A stretch of 64,000 bases of DNA from Polyangium sp. y55x31 (GTDB lineage Bacteria > Myxococcota_A > Polyangia > Polyangiales > Polyangiaceae). The notes beneath the pieces are model-generated. The model had not been told where the DNA came from, made no database searches, and saw only the letters and a program-made list of their open reading frames with translations. Below are positions 8,738 through 16,529 of the stretch, one piece after another (the stretch's first letter is position 1; each line of letters begins with the position of its first letter). The stretch spans positions 34,315-98,314 of the forward strand of contig NZ_JARZHG010000042.1 of NCBI RefSeq assembly GCF_029946505.1, written 5' to 3'. The position numbers and the translations under genes were made by a program.

Positions 8738-9661
8738 ATGCGCTCGCGCGCCGCTCGACACACTCCGCTTCGCCGCCTCGGCCTCGTCATTTCCCTTGCG
8801 CTGCTCTCCGGCTGCGCCGGCCCCGAGGCCGGCAAACCCCCGGAGCCCGCGTCCTCGTCCACCGGCGGCGGTGCGCCGGTCGGGCCCTTGCGCCTCTCGT
8901 ACGGCCCGGATCCCTCGCAGTTCGGGGATCTGCGCGTCCCGCAAGGCCGAGGCCCGCATCCCGTGATGGTGATCCTGCACGGAGGCTGCTGGCACAAAGC
9001 CTATGGCAAGGACCAAATGGACGGGATGAGCGAATCCCTCACGAAGGTGGGTTTCGCCACCTGGAACGTCGAATACCGCCGCCTCGGCGAACCCGGCGGC
9101 GGGTATCCGGCCACGCTCACCGACGTCGGCCTCGCCGTGGACAAACTCCGCGATCTCGCCCCGATGCACCACCTCGATACGACAAAAGTCTTCACGGTCG
9201 GCCATTCCGCCGGCGGACACCTCGCCGTCTGGGTCGCCGCGCGGCCCCGCCTCGCCGCCGACAATCCCCTTCGCGGCGCCAATCCCCTCCCCGTCGCCGG
9301 CGCCGTCTCCCTCGCCGGCGTCCTCGATCTCGCCGAATCCGTCGACCTCGGCGTCTGCGGCGGCGCGGCGGCAAAACTCCTCGGGGGCAGCTCGACCGAG
9401 GTCCCCGCGCGGTATGCCGAGGCTTCTCCGCGCGCGCTCTTGCCGATCGGCGTGCGACAGATCCTCGTCCACGGGGACGCGGACGGCATCGTCCCCCTCG
9501 TGATGAGCTCCCATTACCTCGACGCCGCGAAAGCGGCCGGCGAAAAGGACCTCACGCTGAGGGTCGTCGAGGGCGGCGATCATTTCGACGTGATCGAACC
9601 GTCATCGACGAAATGGGCAGAGGTCTCGCAGGCGATCGTCGGGATCGGGGCGCTTCCCTGA
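8738..9661 (+). CDS. Secreted alpha/beta-hydrolase lipoprotein (esterase/lipase)
   Basis: A 307-residue lipoprotein esterase. The signal peptide ends in the lipobox LLSGC and a short Pro/Ser linker follows. The hydrolase domain shows the oxyanion-hole motif HGGCW, the nucleophile elbow GHSAGG, an acid in HGDADGIVP and the final His in GGDHFDV. This pattern fits the BD-FAE/kynurenine-formamidase-like and HSL-type esterases that act on acetylated or feruloylated substrates. The substrate is not determinable. It is probably anchored in the periplasm or outer membrane. Confidence 0.88.
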   Translation: MRSRAARHTPLRRLGLVISLALLSGCAGPEAGKPPEPASSSTGGGAPVGPLRLSYGPDPSQFGDLRVPQGRGPHPVMVILHGGCWHKAYGKDQMDGMSESLTKVGFATWNVEYRRLGEPGGGYPATLTDVGLAVDKLRDLAPMHHLDTTKVFTVGHSAGGHLAVWVAARPRLAADNPLRGANPLPVAGAVSLAGVLDLAESVDLGVCGGAAAKLLGGSSTEVPARYAEASPRALLPIGVRQILVHGDADGIVPLVMSSHYLDAAKAAGEKDLTLRVVEGGDHFDVIEPSSTKWAEVSQAIVGIGALP

Positions 9662-9716
9662 TGGTCGCGGCAGGGTTTTTCCGTCAACCTCGTCTCTCCT
9701 CCTCGATTCCCCCGCA

Positions 9717-11480
9717 ATGCTGACCCAATCCGCCATTTTCCTCGTCGCAGCCGTCGTCGCCGTCTCCGTCTTCCGGCGCATCGGCCTCGGCACCGTGCTC
9801 GGTTATCTCGCCGCCGGCGCGCTGATTGGCCCGTCGGGCCTTCGGCTCATCCAGGACGTCGACCAGATCCTTCACATCGCCGAGCTCGGCGTCGTGTTCC
9901 TCCTGTTCCTCATCGGGCTCGAGCTCCAGCCGAGCCGCTTGTGGAGCATGAGGGGCACCGTGTTCGGCCTCGGCGGCGCCCAGGTCGCGCTCACGACCGC
10001 GGTCGTCACGATGCTCGGCCTCGCCCTCGGCGCGCCCCTCCCCGCCGCCGTCGTCGCCGGCGTGGGCGTCTCGATGTCCTCGACGGCCTTCGCCACGCAG
10101 ATCCTCGGCGAGAAAAACGAGCTCGGCGCGCCGCACGGCCGCACCGCGTTCGGGGTCCTGCTCTTCCAGGACGTCGCGGCGATCCCGGTCCTCGCGCTCG
10201 TCCCGCTGCTCGGCCCGGAGCCCAAGAACGCGCCCGGCAGCCCGCTCACGCACGGCCTCATCATCGTGGCCGTGATCGCGGGGCTCGTCATTTCCGGCCG
10301 CTACCTTTTGCGCCCCGCGTTCCGCTTCATCGCCGAGGCCCAGAGCCACGAGCTCTCCACGGCCACCGCGCTGCTCGTCGTCCTCGGCACCGCGCTCGTC
10401 ATGGCGAGCGTCGGGCTCTCGATGGCGCTCGGCGCGTTCATCGCCGGCGTGCTCCTCGCCGATTCGGAGTACCGGCACGAGCTCGAAGCCGACATCGAGC
10501 CGTTCAAGGGCCTGCTCCTCGGCCTGTTTTTCATGGCCGTCGGCATGTCCGCGAACCTGCGCCTCATCAAAGATCGCCCGCTGCTCGTGATCGGCCTCGT
10601 CGTCGCGCTCGTCCTCGTGAAGATGGCCGTCCTCTATGGGCTCGGCGTCGCCGCGAAGCTCAGCCGGCGCTCGGCGGCGAGCCTCGGCGTGTCCATCTCG
10701 CAGGGCGGCGAGTTCGCGTTCGTCATCTTCGGCGTGGCCCGCGGCGCCACGGTCCTGAAGCCCGAAACCACGGAGCTGCTCGTCGTGGTCGTGACCCTCT
10801 CCATGGCCATGACGCCGCTCCTCTTCCTGGCCCGCGACCGCATCGCGAAGAGCCTCGCCGCCGCGGATCGCCGCTCCTTCGACGACATCCGCGACGACGG
10901 CAGCAGCGTCATCATCGCCGGGTTTGGCCGCTTCGGGCAGATCGTCGGCCGTATCCTGCGGGTCAAGCGCATCCCGTTCACCGCGCTCGACGCGAGCCCC
11001 ACGCACGTCGATTTCGTCCGCCGGTATGGAAACGAAATCTATTACGGCGACGCCTCCCGCGTGGATCTCCTCCGCGCGGCGGGCGCGGAGCGGGCGCGCC
11101 TCATCGTGCTCGCGATCGACGACATGGACGCCTCGATGCGCACGCTGCACGTCGTTCAGTCGCATTTCCCGCACCTCAGGATCGTCGCGCGCGCCCGCAA
11201 CCGGCAGCATGCCTACGCGCTGCTCGGCGCGGGCGTCACGAACATCATCCGGGAGACCTTCGCGGGGAGCCTCGAAGCCGCCATGATCACGCTCGAGGAG
11301 CTCGGCCTGCCCTCGGACGACGCGCGTGAGACCGTGCGTATGTTCGCCGAATACGACGAGGCGCAGGTCCGCAAGGTGTACGTCCACCGCCACGACGAGA
11401 AGGCGCTCGTCGAGTCGGCGAAGCAGTATGGCTCGGAGCTCGAGCGAATCTTCGAGGAGGACGCCGCGCACCGGAACTAG
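9717..11480 (+). CDS. KefB/CPA2-type cation:proton antiporter with TrkA-N domain
   Basis: A 587-residue integral membrane protein. About twelve to thirteen hydrophobic segments cover residues 1-380 with CPA2 hallmarks such as LGYLAAGALIGPSGL and LFLIGLELQP. A cytoplasmic RCK/TrkA-N Rossmann domain follows (VIIAGFGRFGQIVGRIL, the GxGxxG nucleotide-binding loop, with DGDAS-like YYGDASRVD). The protein should exchange K+ or Na+ for protons across the inner membrane, gated by a nucleotide or thiol ligand at the Rossmann domain. There is no KefF/KefG partner beside it. Confidence 0.93.
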   Translation: MLTQSAIFLVAAVVAVSVFRRIGLGTVLGYLAAGALIGPSGLRLIQDVDQILHIAELGVVFLLFLIGLELQPSRLWSMRGTVFGLGGAQVALTTAVVTMLGLALGAPLPAAVVAGVGVSMSSTAFATQILGEKNELGAPHGRTAFGVLLFQDVAAIPVLALVPLLGPEPKNAPGSPLTHGLIIVAVIAGLVISGRYLLRPAFRFIAEAQSHELSTATALLVVLGTALVMASVGLSMALGAFIAGVLLADSEYRHELEADIEPFKGLLLGLFFMAVGMSANLRLIKDRPLLVIGLVVALVLVKMAVLYGLGVAAKLSRRSAASLGVSISQGGEFAFVIFGVARGATVLKPETTELLVVVVTLSMAMTPLLFLARDRIAKSLAAADRRSFDDIRDDGSSVIIAGFGRFGQIVGRILRVKRIPFTALDASPTHVDFVRRYGNEIYYGDASRVDLLRAAGAERARLIVLAIDDMDASMRTLHVVQSHFPHLRIVARARNRQHAYALLGAGVTNIIRETFAGSLEAAMITLEELGLPSDDARETVRMFAEYDEAQVRKVYVHRHDEKALVESAKQYGSELERIFEEDAAHRN

Positions 11481-11514
11481 GCCGCGGGCCTACCGACGTG
11501 CGATATCTGCTTCC

Positions 11515-11901
11515 ATGCGAAACTTTCTGTATCTCCTCCCGATCCTCGGCATCCTCGCGTGTGGGGACCTCCTCGATCAGGCGCCGCTCGGCACGAGGCA
11601 GGCCCGCTGCGACCTCCGGCCCGACCGGCCGCAGTGTACCGACGTCCGCAACTTCAAGGGCCCCTCGCTCCTCACGTTCGAGGGCGTCTGCGAGACGCTC
11701 AAGGCCGCGACGAAGAGCGGTTCGTACGAGGAAGGCGCGGTCTGCGACATGACCGACGCCTGGGGTGGCTGCCAGTCGACCAACATCGACGGCCACCTGC
11801 AGACGAACTGGTACTACAAGACCGACGACAAGTACCCGGACGAGGCCGCGGCGAAGGCGGAGTGCGAGAGCGGGGACGACTGGGTTCCGCCCGCGAACTG
11901 A
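11515..11901 (+). CDS. Small Cys-containing lipoprotein, unknown
   Basis: A 128-residue protein starting at the ATG that opens a clear signal (MRNFLYLLPILGILAC), with the lipobox GILAC. The mature part has six further Cys (CDLRPDRPQC, GVCETL, AVCDM, GGCQS, AECES), so disulphides are likely. The segments TNWYYKTDDKYPDEAAAKAEC and EGAVCDMTDAWGGCQ look like one compact domain that I do not recognise. It lies 34 bp after the antiporter stop. Confidence 0.7.
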   Translation: MRNFLYLLPILGILACGDLLDQAPLGTRQARCDLRPDRPQCTDVRNFKGPSLLTFEGVCETLKAATKSGSYEEGAVCDMTDAWGGCQSTNIDGHLQTNWYYKTDDKYPDEAAAKAECESGDDWVPPAN

Positions 11902-11946
11902 AACGTTCTTTCCATTCCCGCGCGCAGCTCCTAGACTGCGCCGCGC

Positions 11947-12735
11947 ATGCTACGCACCGTCAACGCCGTCCGGTACGTCACCCCGCTGCGCGAGGGAGGA
12001 TCCGTGCCCGCGCTCGTCGAGGCCGACGACGATGGGCTCTACGTCGTCAAGCTTCGCGGCGCGGCCCAGGGGTCGAAGGCGCTCATCGCCGAGCTCGTCG
12101 CGGGCGAGCTCGCGCGCGCCGCGGGGCTCTCCGTCCCCGAGCTCGTGTTCATCACGCTCGACGCCGAGCTCGGCCGGGCCGAGCCGCACCGCGAGATCAG
12201 CGACCTGCTCGACGCGAGCGTCGGCCTGAACCTCGCCCTCGATTACCTGCCTGGCAGCGTCACCTTCGACCCCGTCGCGGGCCCCACGCCGGATCCGGCT
12301 TATGCCTCCCGCGTGGTGCTCTTCGATTCGTTCGTCACGAACGTCGACCGCACCCCGAAAAACCCGAACCTCTTGACCTGGCACCGCGCGATCTGGCTCA
12401 TCGATCACGGCGCCTCCCTGTACTTCCACCACGGCTGGGGCCCCGCGGATGCGCTCACCGAGAGCCGGGATCCGTTCACGTTCGTACGAAAGCACGTCCT
12501 CTTGCCGTGGGCGACCGCGCTCGCCGAGGCCGCGGCGCACCTCCGGGCCGCGTGGTCCGAGGCGTTTCTCACGCGGGTCGCGCAGGCGATCCCCGACGAG
12601 TTCCTCACGGACGACATGGGATTCGTTTCCCCCGACGCCCACCGCGCCGCGTATGGCGCGTGGCTCACGGCGCGGCTCGCCGCGCTCCCCTTGATCCTCG
12701 CGGAGGCCGAGCGTGCGCGCGAAGAACTCGTTTGA
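11947..12735 (+). CDS. HipA-like kinase family protein
   Basis: A 262-residue protein of the compact HipA-like kinase family. The visible features are an N-terminal LYVVKLRGAAQGSKALIAELVAGELARAAG stretch holding the ATP-anchoring Lys and helix, the GLNLALDYLPGS motif, the catalytic region FDSFVTNVDRTPKNPNLL and the metal-binding LIDHGASLYF. It is much shorter than HipA toxin and has no HipB antitoxin neighbour. The next gene, a DUF3037 protein, overlaps it by 23 bp; this pairing recurs in other bacteria, which suggests that they work together. The substrate is unknown. Confidence 0.8.
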   Translation: MLRTVNAVRYVTPLREGGSVPALVEADDDGLYVVKLRGAAQGSKALIAELVAGELARAAGLSVPELVFITLDAELGRAEPHREISDLLDASVGLNLALDYLPGSVTFDPVAGPTPDPAYASRVVLFDSFVTNVDRTPKNPNLLTWHRAIWLIDHGASLYFHHGWGPADALTESRDPFTFVRKHVLLPWATALAEAAAHLRAAWSEAFLTRVAQAIPDEFLTDDMGFVSPDAHRAAYGAWLTARLAALPLILAEAERAREELV

Positions 12736-13111
12736 GTACGCCATCGTGCGTGTCGTCCCCCGCGTCGATCGGGGCGAATGCCTGAATGCGGGTGTCATCC
12801 TTCATTGCTCCACGCACGATTACCTCGGCGCGCGGATCGAGCTCGACGAGGCGCGCCTGCTCACGCTCTGGCCGGACGTGGACCTCGAATCCGTGCGCCG
12901 CCACCTCGCGGCGATCCCGCGCATCTGCGAGGGCGGGCCCGACGCCGGGCCGATCGGGCTGCTCTCGCGGAAAGAGCGTTTCTCCTGGCTCGTCGCCACG
13001 CGCAGCACGATGATCCAGACCTCGGAGGTGCACGTGGGCCTGTGCGACACGCCGGACCTCGTGCTCGAACGATTGCTCGACAAGCTCGTGCGCGTGCCGC
13101 GTTCGCGGTGA
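12713..13111 (+). CDS. DUF3037 protein
   Basis: A 132-residue DUF3037 protein. It begins with a GTG inside the end of the HipA-like kinase gene (23-bp overlap), so the two are translationally coupled. The N-terminal FEYAIVRVVPRVDRGECLNAGVIL motif is characteristic of the family, and the C-terminal half (LVATRSTMIQTSEVHVGLCDTP) also fits. The molecular role is unknown. Its frequent pairing with HipA-like kinases suggests it is a partner or substrate. Confidence 0.82.
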   Translation: MRAKNSFEYAIVRVVPRVDRGECLNAGVILHCSTHDYLGARIELDEARLLTLWPDVDLESVRRHLAAIPRICEGGPDAGPIGLLSRKERFSWLVATRSTMIQTSEVHVGLCDTPDLVLERLLDKLVRVPRSR

Positions 13112-13139
13112 CGGATGGTCATCCGAGGGAGGAGCCAGG

Positions 13140-13535
13140 ATGGGATGTAATATTTGGCTTTTGGTGGGCGTTGGCCTCGCCGCGGCCTTCGCGACCGGAT
13201 GCGGGCCCGACATCGCGGCCCTGTGCGAGGCACGGGAGGCGTGTCACGATGGCAACGAGGCCGACATCGACGCTTGCATTGTGAACTACGAGGGAAACCG
13301 CGACGCGGCGCACGACGTCGGCTGCGGTGCGGAATTCGACGTCCTTGTAGCGTGCATGGCGCAAGAGAGCGTGTGCTCGAGCGCGGACACGAACATCACG
13401 TGCACGTCGAGGGCCGACTGCGCCAGCGACGCCCTGTGCAATGACGGGAAATGTATACACAAGTCGTTTGGTATCCCGCATTCGAATCTGAATGCCTGCG
13501 AGGCCGAGCAGAACGCGTATTGGGGTTGCTTCTGA
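13140..13535 (+). CDS. Cys-rich lipoprotein A1 (first copy of duplicated cassette)
   Basis: A 131-residue lipoprotein preceded by a strong GGAGGAG ribosome binding site. The signal peptide ends in FATGC. The mature part is Cys-rich: CEAREAC, DACI, VGCGAEFDVLVAC, then a compact TCTSRADCASDALCNDGKC module resembling small disulphide knots, and a final ACEAEQNAYWGC. It is paralogous to the protein at 14047-14442 with the same length and Cys positions. It is followed 12 bp later by its partner B1. I know no function; the Cys pattern suggests an extracellular, disulphide-stabilised protein. Confidence 0.8.
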   Translation: MGCNIWLLVGVGLAAAFATGCGPDIAALCEAREACHDGNEADIDACIVNYEGNRDAAHDVGCGAEFDVLVACMAQESVCSSADTNITCTSRADCASDALCNDGKCIHKSFGIPHSNLNACEAEQNAYWGCF

Positions 13536-13547
13536 GGAGGCAGGAAC

Positions 13548-13904
13548 ATGCATCGAAGGTTTCTTTGGAACACCCTCGTTCTCCTCTCCCTGGCTGGCGT
13601 GTCCGTCGGCTGCTCCCGCGCGCAGGTGGTCTGCGATCTCATCTGCGAGTGCCAGCACTGCAGCGACCAGGACGAAATCATGATTTGCGCACGGTACTCC
13701 ACGCTGGAGGACGAGGCGGACGCGTACGGCTGCAGTGATGCCTGGACGGCGTACACGATCTGCATCGAGGAGAAAGGCACCTGTGACGAGACCACGCTCG
13801 AGTTCTCGATCAGGGACAACGGCGGGAACCGATGCAGCAAAGAGGGAAGGGGCCTCCTCGACTGCATCGACGCGGCCTCGGCGCACGGCGGCTTCGATTT
13901 CTGA
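13548..13904 (+). CDS. Cys-rich lipoprotein B1
   Basis: A 118-residue lipoprotein with a good ribosome binding site (GAGGAGG). The signal ends in SVGCS. The mature part begins RAQVVCDLICECQHC and carries further Cys in MICARY, YGCSDAW, TICIEEKGTCDE, RCSKEG and LLDCIDAAS. It ends AHGGFDF. It is paralogous to the product of 14455-14811, identical in length and with nearly the same opening and ending. It is clearly cotranscribed with A1 (12-bp gap). Function unknown. Confidence 0.8.
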   Translation: MHRRFLWNTLVLLSLAGVSVGCSRAQVVCDLICECQHCSDQDEIMICARYSTLEDEADAYGCSDAWTAYTICIEEKGTCDETTLEFSIRDNGGNRCSKEGRGLLDCIDAASAHGGFDF

Positions 13905-14046
13905 GGGAGCACTTGCCGGAATGGTCATCCGATGTCCCAGACGCATGGGGGGTGGTCATTCGAGTTTCCATCGTTGGGACCGTGCCCACGACAGAAATTG
14001 CATGGTTCGGGCTTCGAAGCGTCTATACTCGGCAAAGGAGCCAAGA

Positions 14047-14442
14047 ATGGGACAAACAAGCTTGCTTTTCGCGGGTCTTGGCCTCGTCGCGGTCCTGGCG
14101 ACGGGGTGCGGCCCCGACATCGCGGGGATATGCGAGCGACAGGAGGCGTGTTACGGCGGCAACGACGCCGACATCGACGCCTGCATCGCGACCTACGAGG
14201 GGCAACGCGACACCGCTTACGACATCGGCTGCGGCGAAGAGTTCGACACGATCGTCGCCTGCACGGATCCCTTGATGGAATGCTCGAGCCAGTCCACGGG
14301 GCAGATGTGCATGTCGAACGCCGACTGCAACGGCGGCACTGTTTGCAGCAATGGGGAATGCACGGGGAAGTCCTTCGGCGTCCGCCCGAACGACGCGGAC
14401 ACGTGCGAAGCCGAGCAAAACGCATATTCACGCTGTGACTGA
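14047..14442 (+). CDS. Cys-rich lipoprotein A2 (second copy)
   Basis: A 131-residue paralogue of the 13140-13535 product. The start is the ATG at 14047, after the AAGGAG ribosome binding site; it yields a proper signal ending LATGC. The shared pattern includes GPDIAxxCE, NDADIDACI, DIGCGEEFDTIVAC, the MCMSNADCNGGTVCSNGEC module and CEAEQNAYSRC. The 142 bp between B1 and A2 probably contain its own promoter, as half of it has no open frame of interest. Function unknown. Confidence 0.8.
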   Translation: MGQTSLLFAGLGLVAVLATGCGPDIAGICERQEACYGGNDADIDACIATYEGQRDTAYDIGCGEEFDTIVACTDPLMECSSQSTGQMCMSNADCNGGTVCSNGECTGKSFGVRPNDADTCEAEQNAYSRCD

Positions 14443-14454
14443 GGAGGTGGGAGC

Positions 14455-14811
14455 ATGATTCGAACGATCCTCGTGAATGCCGCCCTCCTTCTGGGCCTCG
14501 CCGCCGCTTCGTCGGGGTGTTCCCGGGCGCAGGTGGTCTGTGACCTCATCTGCGAGTGCGAGCACTGCAGCGACGAGAACGAGGTCCAGACGTGCGGGCA
14601 GTTCGCGACGCAGGAAGACGTGGCGGACGCCTACGATTGCGGCGACGCCTGGACGACCTACACGCTCTGCATCGAGGAGCAGGGCACGTGCGACGAGAAG
14701 AAGGCCCAGTTCTCGACCGTGAAGGACAACAACGACCTTTGCGACGCCGATCGGGATGCCCTCCAGTCGTGCATCGACGCGGCCTCGGCGCACGGCGGCA
14801 TCCGGTTCTGA
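14455..14811 (+). CDS. Cys-rich lipoprotein B2
   Basis: A 118-residue paralogue of B1, again 12 bp after its A partner with a GAGGAGG ribosome binding site. The signal ends in SSGCS. The stretch SRAQVVCDLICECxHC is shared almost exactly with B1, and the CIDAASAHGG ending is also shared. Sequence between those ends has diverged (EVQTCGQFATQED versus EIMICARYSTLED), showing that the duplication is not recent. It is convergent with the sigma-54 regulator, only 4 bp apart. Confidence 0.8.
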   Translation: MIRTILVNAALLLGLAAASSGCSRAQVVCDLICECEHCSDENEVQTCGQFATQEDVADAYDCGDAWTTYTLCIEEQGTCDEKKAQFSTVKDNNDLCDADRDALQSCIDAASAHGGIRF

Positions 14812-14815
14812 GCGC

Positions 14816-16375
14816 TTAGCCTTCGCCGTCGTCCTCGCCGGCCATCCCGAACGCCCGCATCTTTCGTTTCAGCGTATTCCTATCGATCCCGAGGGCCCGC
14901 GCGGCGCGGCTCAAGTTGCCGCCCTCCGCCGCGAGCGCGGCCGCGAGCGCAGCACGCTCCGCGGCCTCGACCACGTCCCGCAGCGTCCGCACATCGCTGC
15001 TGCTCCCGCTTCCGCCGCCGCTTCCGCTCCCGCTCCCGCCGCCGCTCCCGCTTCCGCCTCCGCTCCGGATCTCCGGAGCCAGATCCGACACGTTCACCAC
15101 GTCATCGCAGAACACGGCCCACCGCATCACCTCGGCCCGGAGCTCGCGCACGTTGCCCGGCCAGGCGTGGCTCGCGAGCGCCCGCATCGCTTCGCGCGTC
15201 ACCCGCAGCCGCCGCCCTCCCTTCTTCGCCCGGATCTCCGCGAGGAACGACTCCACGAGCAGCTCCACGTCCCCCGGCCGCGCCCGCAGCGGCGGCACGG
15301 AAAGCGTCGCCCCGCGCAGCCGATAATAAAGATCCTCCCGGAACGCGCCCGCCTTCACCATCGCCCCGAGATCCCGGTGCGTCGCGGCCACGATCCGCAC
15401 GTCGACGTCCACCCGACCCTCGCCGCCCACGCGCCGCAGCGTCCCCTCTTGCAGCACGCGCAAGAGCGCCGCTTGCACCCGCGGCTGCATCTCGCCGATC
15501 TCGTCGAGGAACAACGTCCCGCCGTGCGCCTGCTCGAACACGCCGCGGCGCCTCTTCCCTGCGCCCGTGAACGCGCCCGCCTCGTGCCCGAAGAGCTCGC
15601 TCGATAGCACGCCTTCCGCGAACACGGAGCAGTTCTCCGCCACGAACGGCCCGTCCTTCCGCGGCGAAAGCGCATGGATCTCCCGCGCGCAAAGCTCCTT
15701 GCCCGTGCCCGTCTCCCCGAGCACCAGGACCGGCGCGTCGCTCGCGCCCACCCGCTCGATCTTCGCCCGGAGCTCGACCATCGGCGCGCTCTCGCCGAGC
15801 AGCGACGACGTTCCCCGCTGCGCCGCCGCCCGCAGGCGAGCGATCTCGTCGCGCATCGCGCGGATCTCGGGGAACCCCTCGATGTCGAGCCGCACCTCGC
15901 GCACCGCCTTCGGGTGCGGCACGGGCACGAACGCGGGCGGGATCACCTGCAGCATCCGCGCGGGCAAGAGGCCCGCTTGCACCAGGATCACCCAGAGCGT
16001 CTGCGTCTGCGGCGTCCCCGCCGAGAGCAGGACGTCGAGCGCCACGTTCGAGGCCAAAAGCTCCGCCTTCGCCCGCTCCACGAGCGGACCGAGCAGGCGA
16101 AACAGGCGCGCGTAATCGGTCGGATCGTCGGCCTCGATCACGCAAAGCTCGACCTTGGGCACGCGCGCCTCGATCGAGCGGCAGAGCGAGCGCGCGGGCG
16201 CCTCGCCCTGCGGGATCGTGAGCACCCACGCGACGTCGTAGCGACTCTCGTTCTGGTCGAGCAGCCGCAGCACCGGCCCGCGATCACTCGCCGGCCGCGC
16301 CACCTGATGCGAGGGCTGTGGGCCCGTCACCCCCGCATCCGACCACGTGATGAGCGCTCGCTTCACCTGGTGCAT
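14816..16375 (-). CDS. CARF-like (RtcR-related) sigma-54-dependent activator
   Basis: A 519-residue enhancer-binding protein. I chose the ATG at 16375, which has an AGGTGG site 6 nt upstream; a GTG at 16366 is the alternative. The frame stays open to 16504, but that would run through the operators and the divergent promoter. The N-terminal 150 residues look like a CARF-type sensor (VKRALITWSDAG and LLSAGTPQTQTLW). The AAA+ domain has GETGTGKE, the sigma-54 contact loop GAFTGA, and LFLDEIGEM. A Gly/Ser linker leads to a Fis-type helix-turn-helix at the C-terminus. It is divergent from rtcB and should activate that operon, as RtcR does for rtcBA. Confidence 0.88.
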   Translation of the reverse strand: MHQVKRALITWSDAGVTGPQPSHQVARPASDRGPVLRLLDQNESRYDVAWVLTIPQGEAPARSLCRSIEARVPKVELCVIEADDPTDYARLFRLLGPLVERAKAELLASNVALDVLLSAGTPQTQTLWVILVQAGLLPARMLQVIPPAFVPVPHPKAVREVRLDIEGFPEIRAMRDEIARLRAAAQRGTSSLLGESAPMVELRAKIERVGASDAPVLVLGETGTGKELCAREIHALSPRKDGPFVAENCSVFAEGVLSSELFGHEAGAFTGAGKRRRGVFEQAHGGTLFLDEIGEMQPRVQAALLRVLQEGTLRRVGGEGRVDVDVRIVAATHRDLGAMVKAGAFREDLYYRLRGATLSVPPLRARPGDVELLVESFLAEIRAKKGGRRLRVTREAMRALASHAWPGNVRELRAEVMRWAVFCDDVVNVSDLAPEIRSGGGSGSGGGSGSGSGGGSGSSSDVRTLRDVVEAAERAALAAALAAEGGNLSRAARALGIDRNTLKRKMRAFGMAGEDDGEG

Positions 16376-16428
16376 CGTACACCACCTGTGGTGCGCCGTG
16401 CACCATCGTTCTGATGCACGATGCACCA
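16368..16428. promoter_or_regulatory. Three 17-bp dyads, probable enhancer sites for the sigma-54 activator
   Basis: Three copies of TGGTGC-N5-GCACCA: 16368-16384 (right arm reads ACACCA), 16389-16405 (perfect) and 16412-16428 (left arm reads TGATGC). Start-to-start spacings are 21 and 23 bp, about two helical turns, so the sites lie on one face. They lie 41-101 bp upstream of the -24/-12 promoter of rtcB. The first overlaps the start codon of the divergent regulator, which would allow autoregulation. Binding by that regulator is inferred from position. Confidence 0.8.
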
Positions 16429-16468
16429 TCTCACCGGGCCCACCAACGAAATCCCCGCGAAATCGGCA

Positions 16469-16484
16469 TGGCACGCTTTCCGCA
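16469..16484 (+). promoter_or_regulatory. Sigma-54 (-24/-12) promoter of rtcB operon
   Basis: TGGCACG at 16469-16475, four bases, then CCGCA at 16480-16484. The -24 element is perfect and the GG-to-GC spacing is the canonical 12 bp; the -12 box deviates from TTGCA at two bases. Predicted transcription start is near 16495, about 35 bases before the rtcB ATG. Confidence 0.85.
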
Positions 16485-16529
16485 TTACGGGGCCGCGAAC
16501 GCAATCAACCACCGTTCGAGTTACCTGCC

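Noticed and set aside
9684..11471. 595-codon open frame antisense to the antiporter gene
   Set aside because: Acidic, repetitive composition and complete overlap with a clear KefB-type gene.
11947..13111. HipBA toxin-antitoxin system
   Set aside because: The kinase belongs to the short HipA-like group, and its partner is DUF3037, not a HipB DNA-binding antitoxin.
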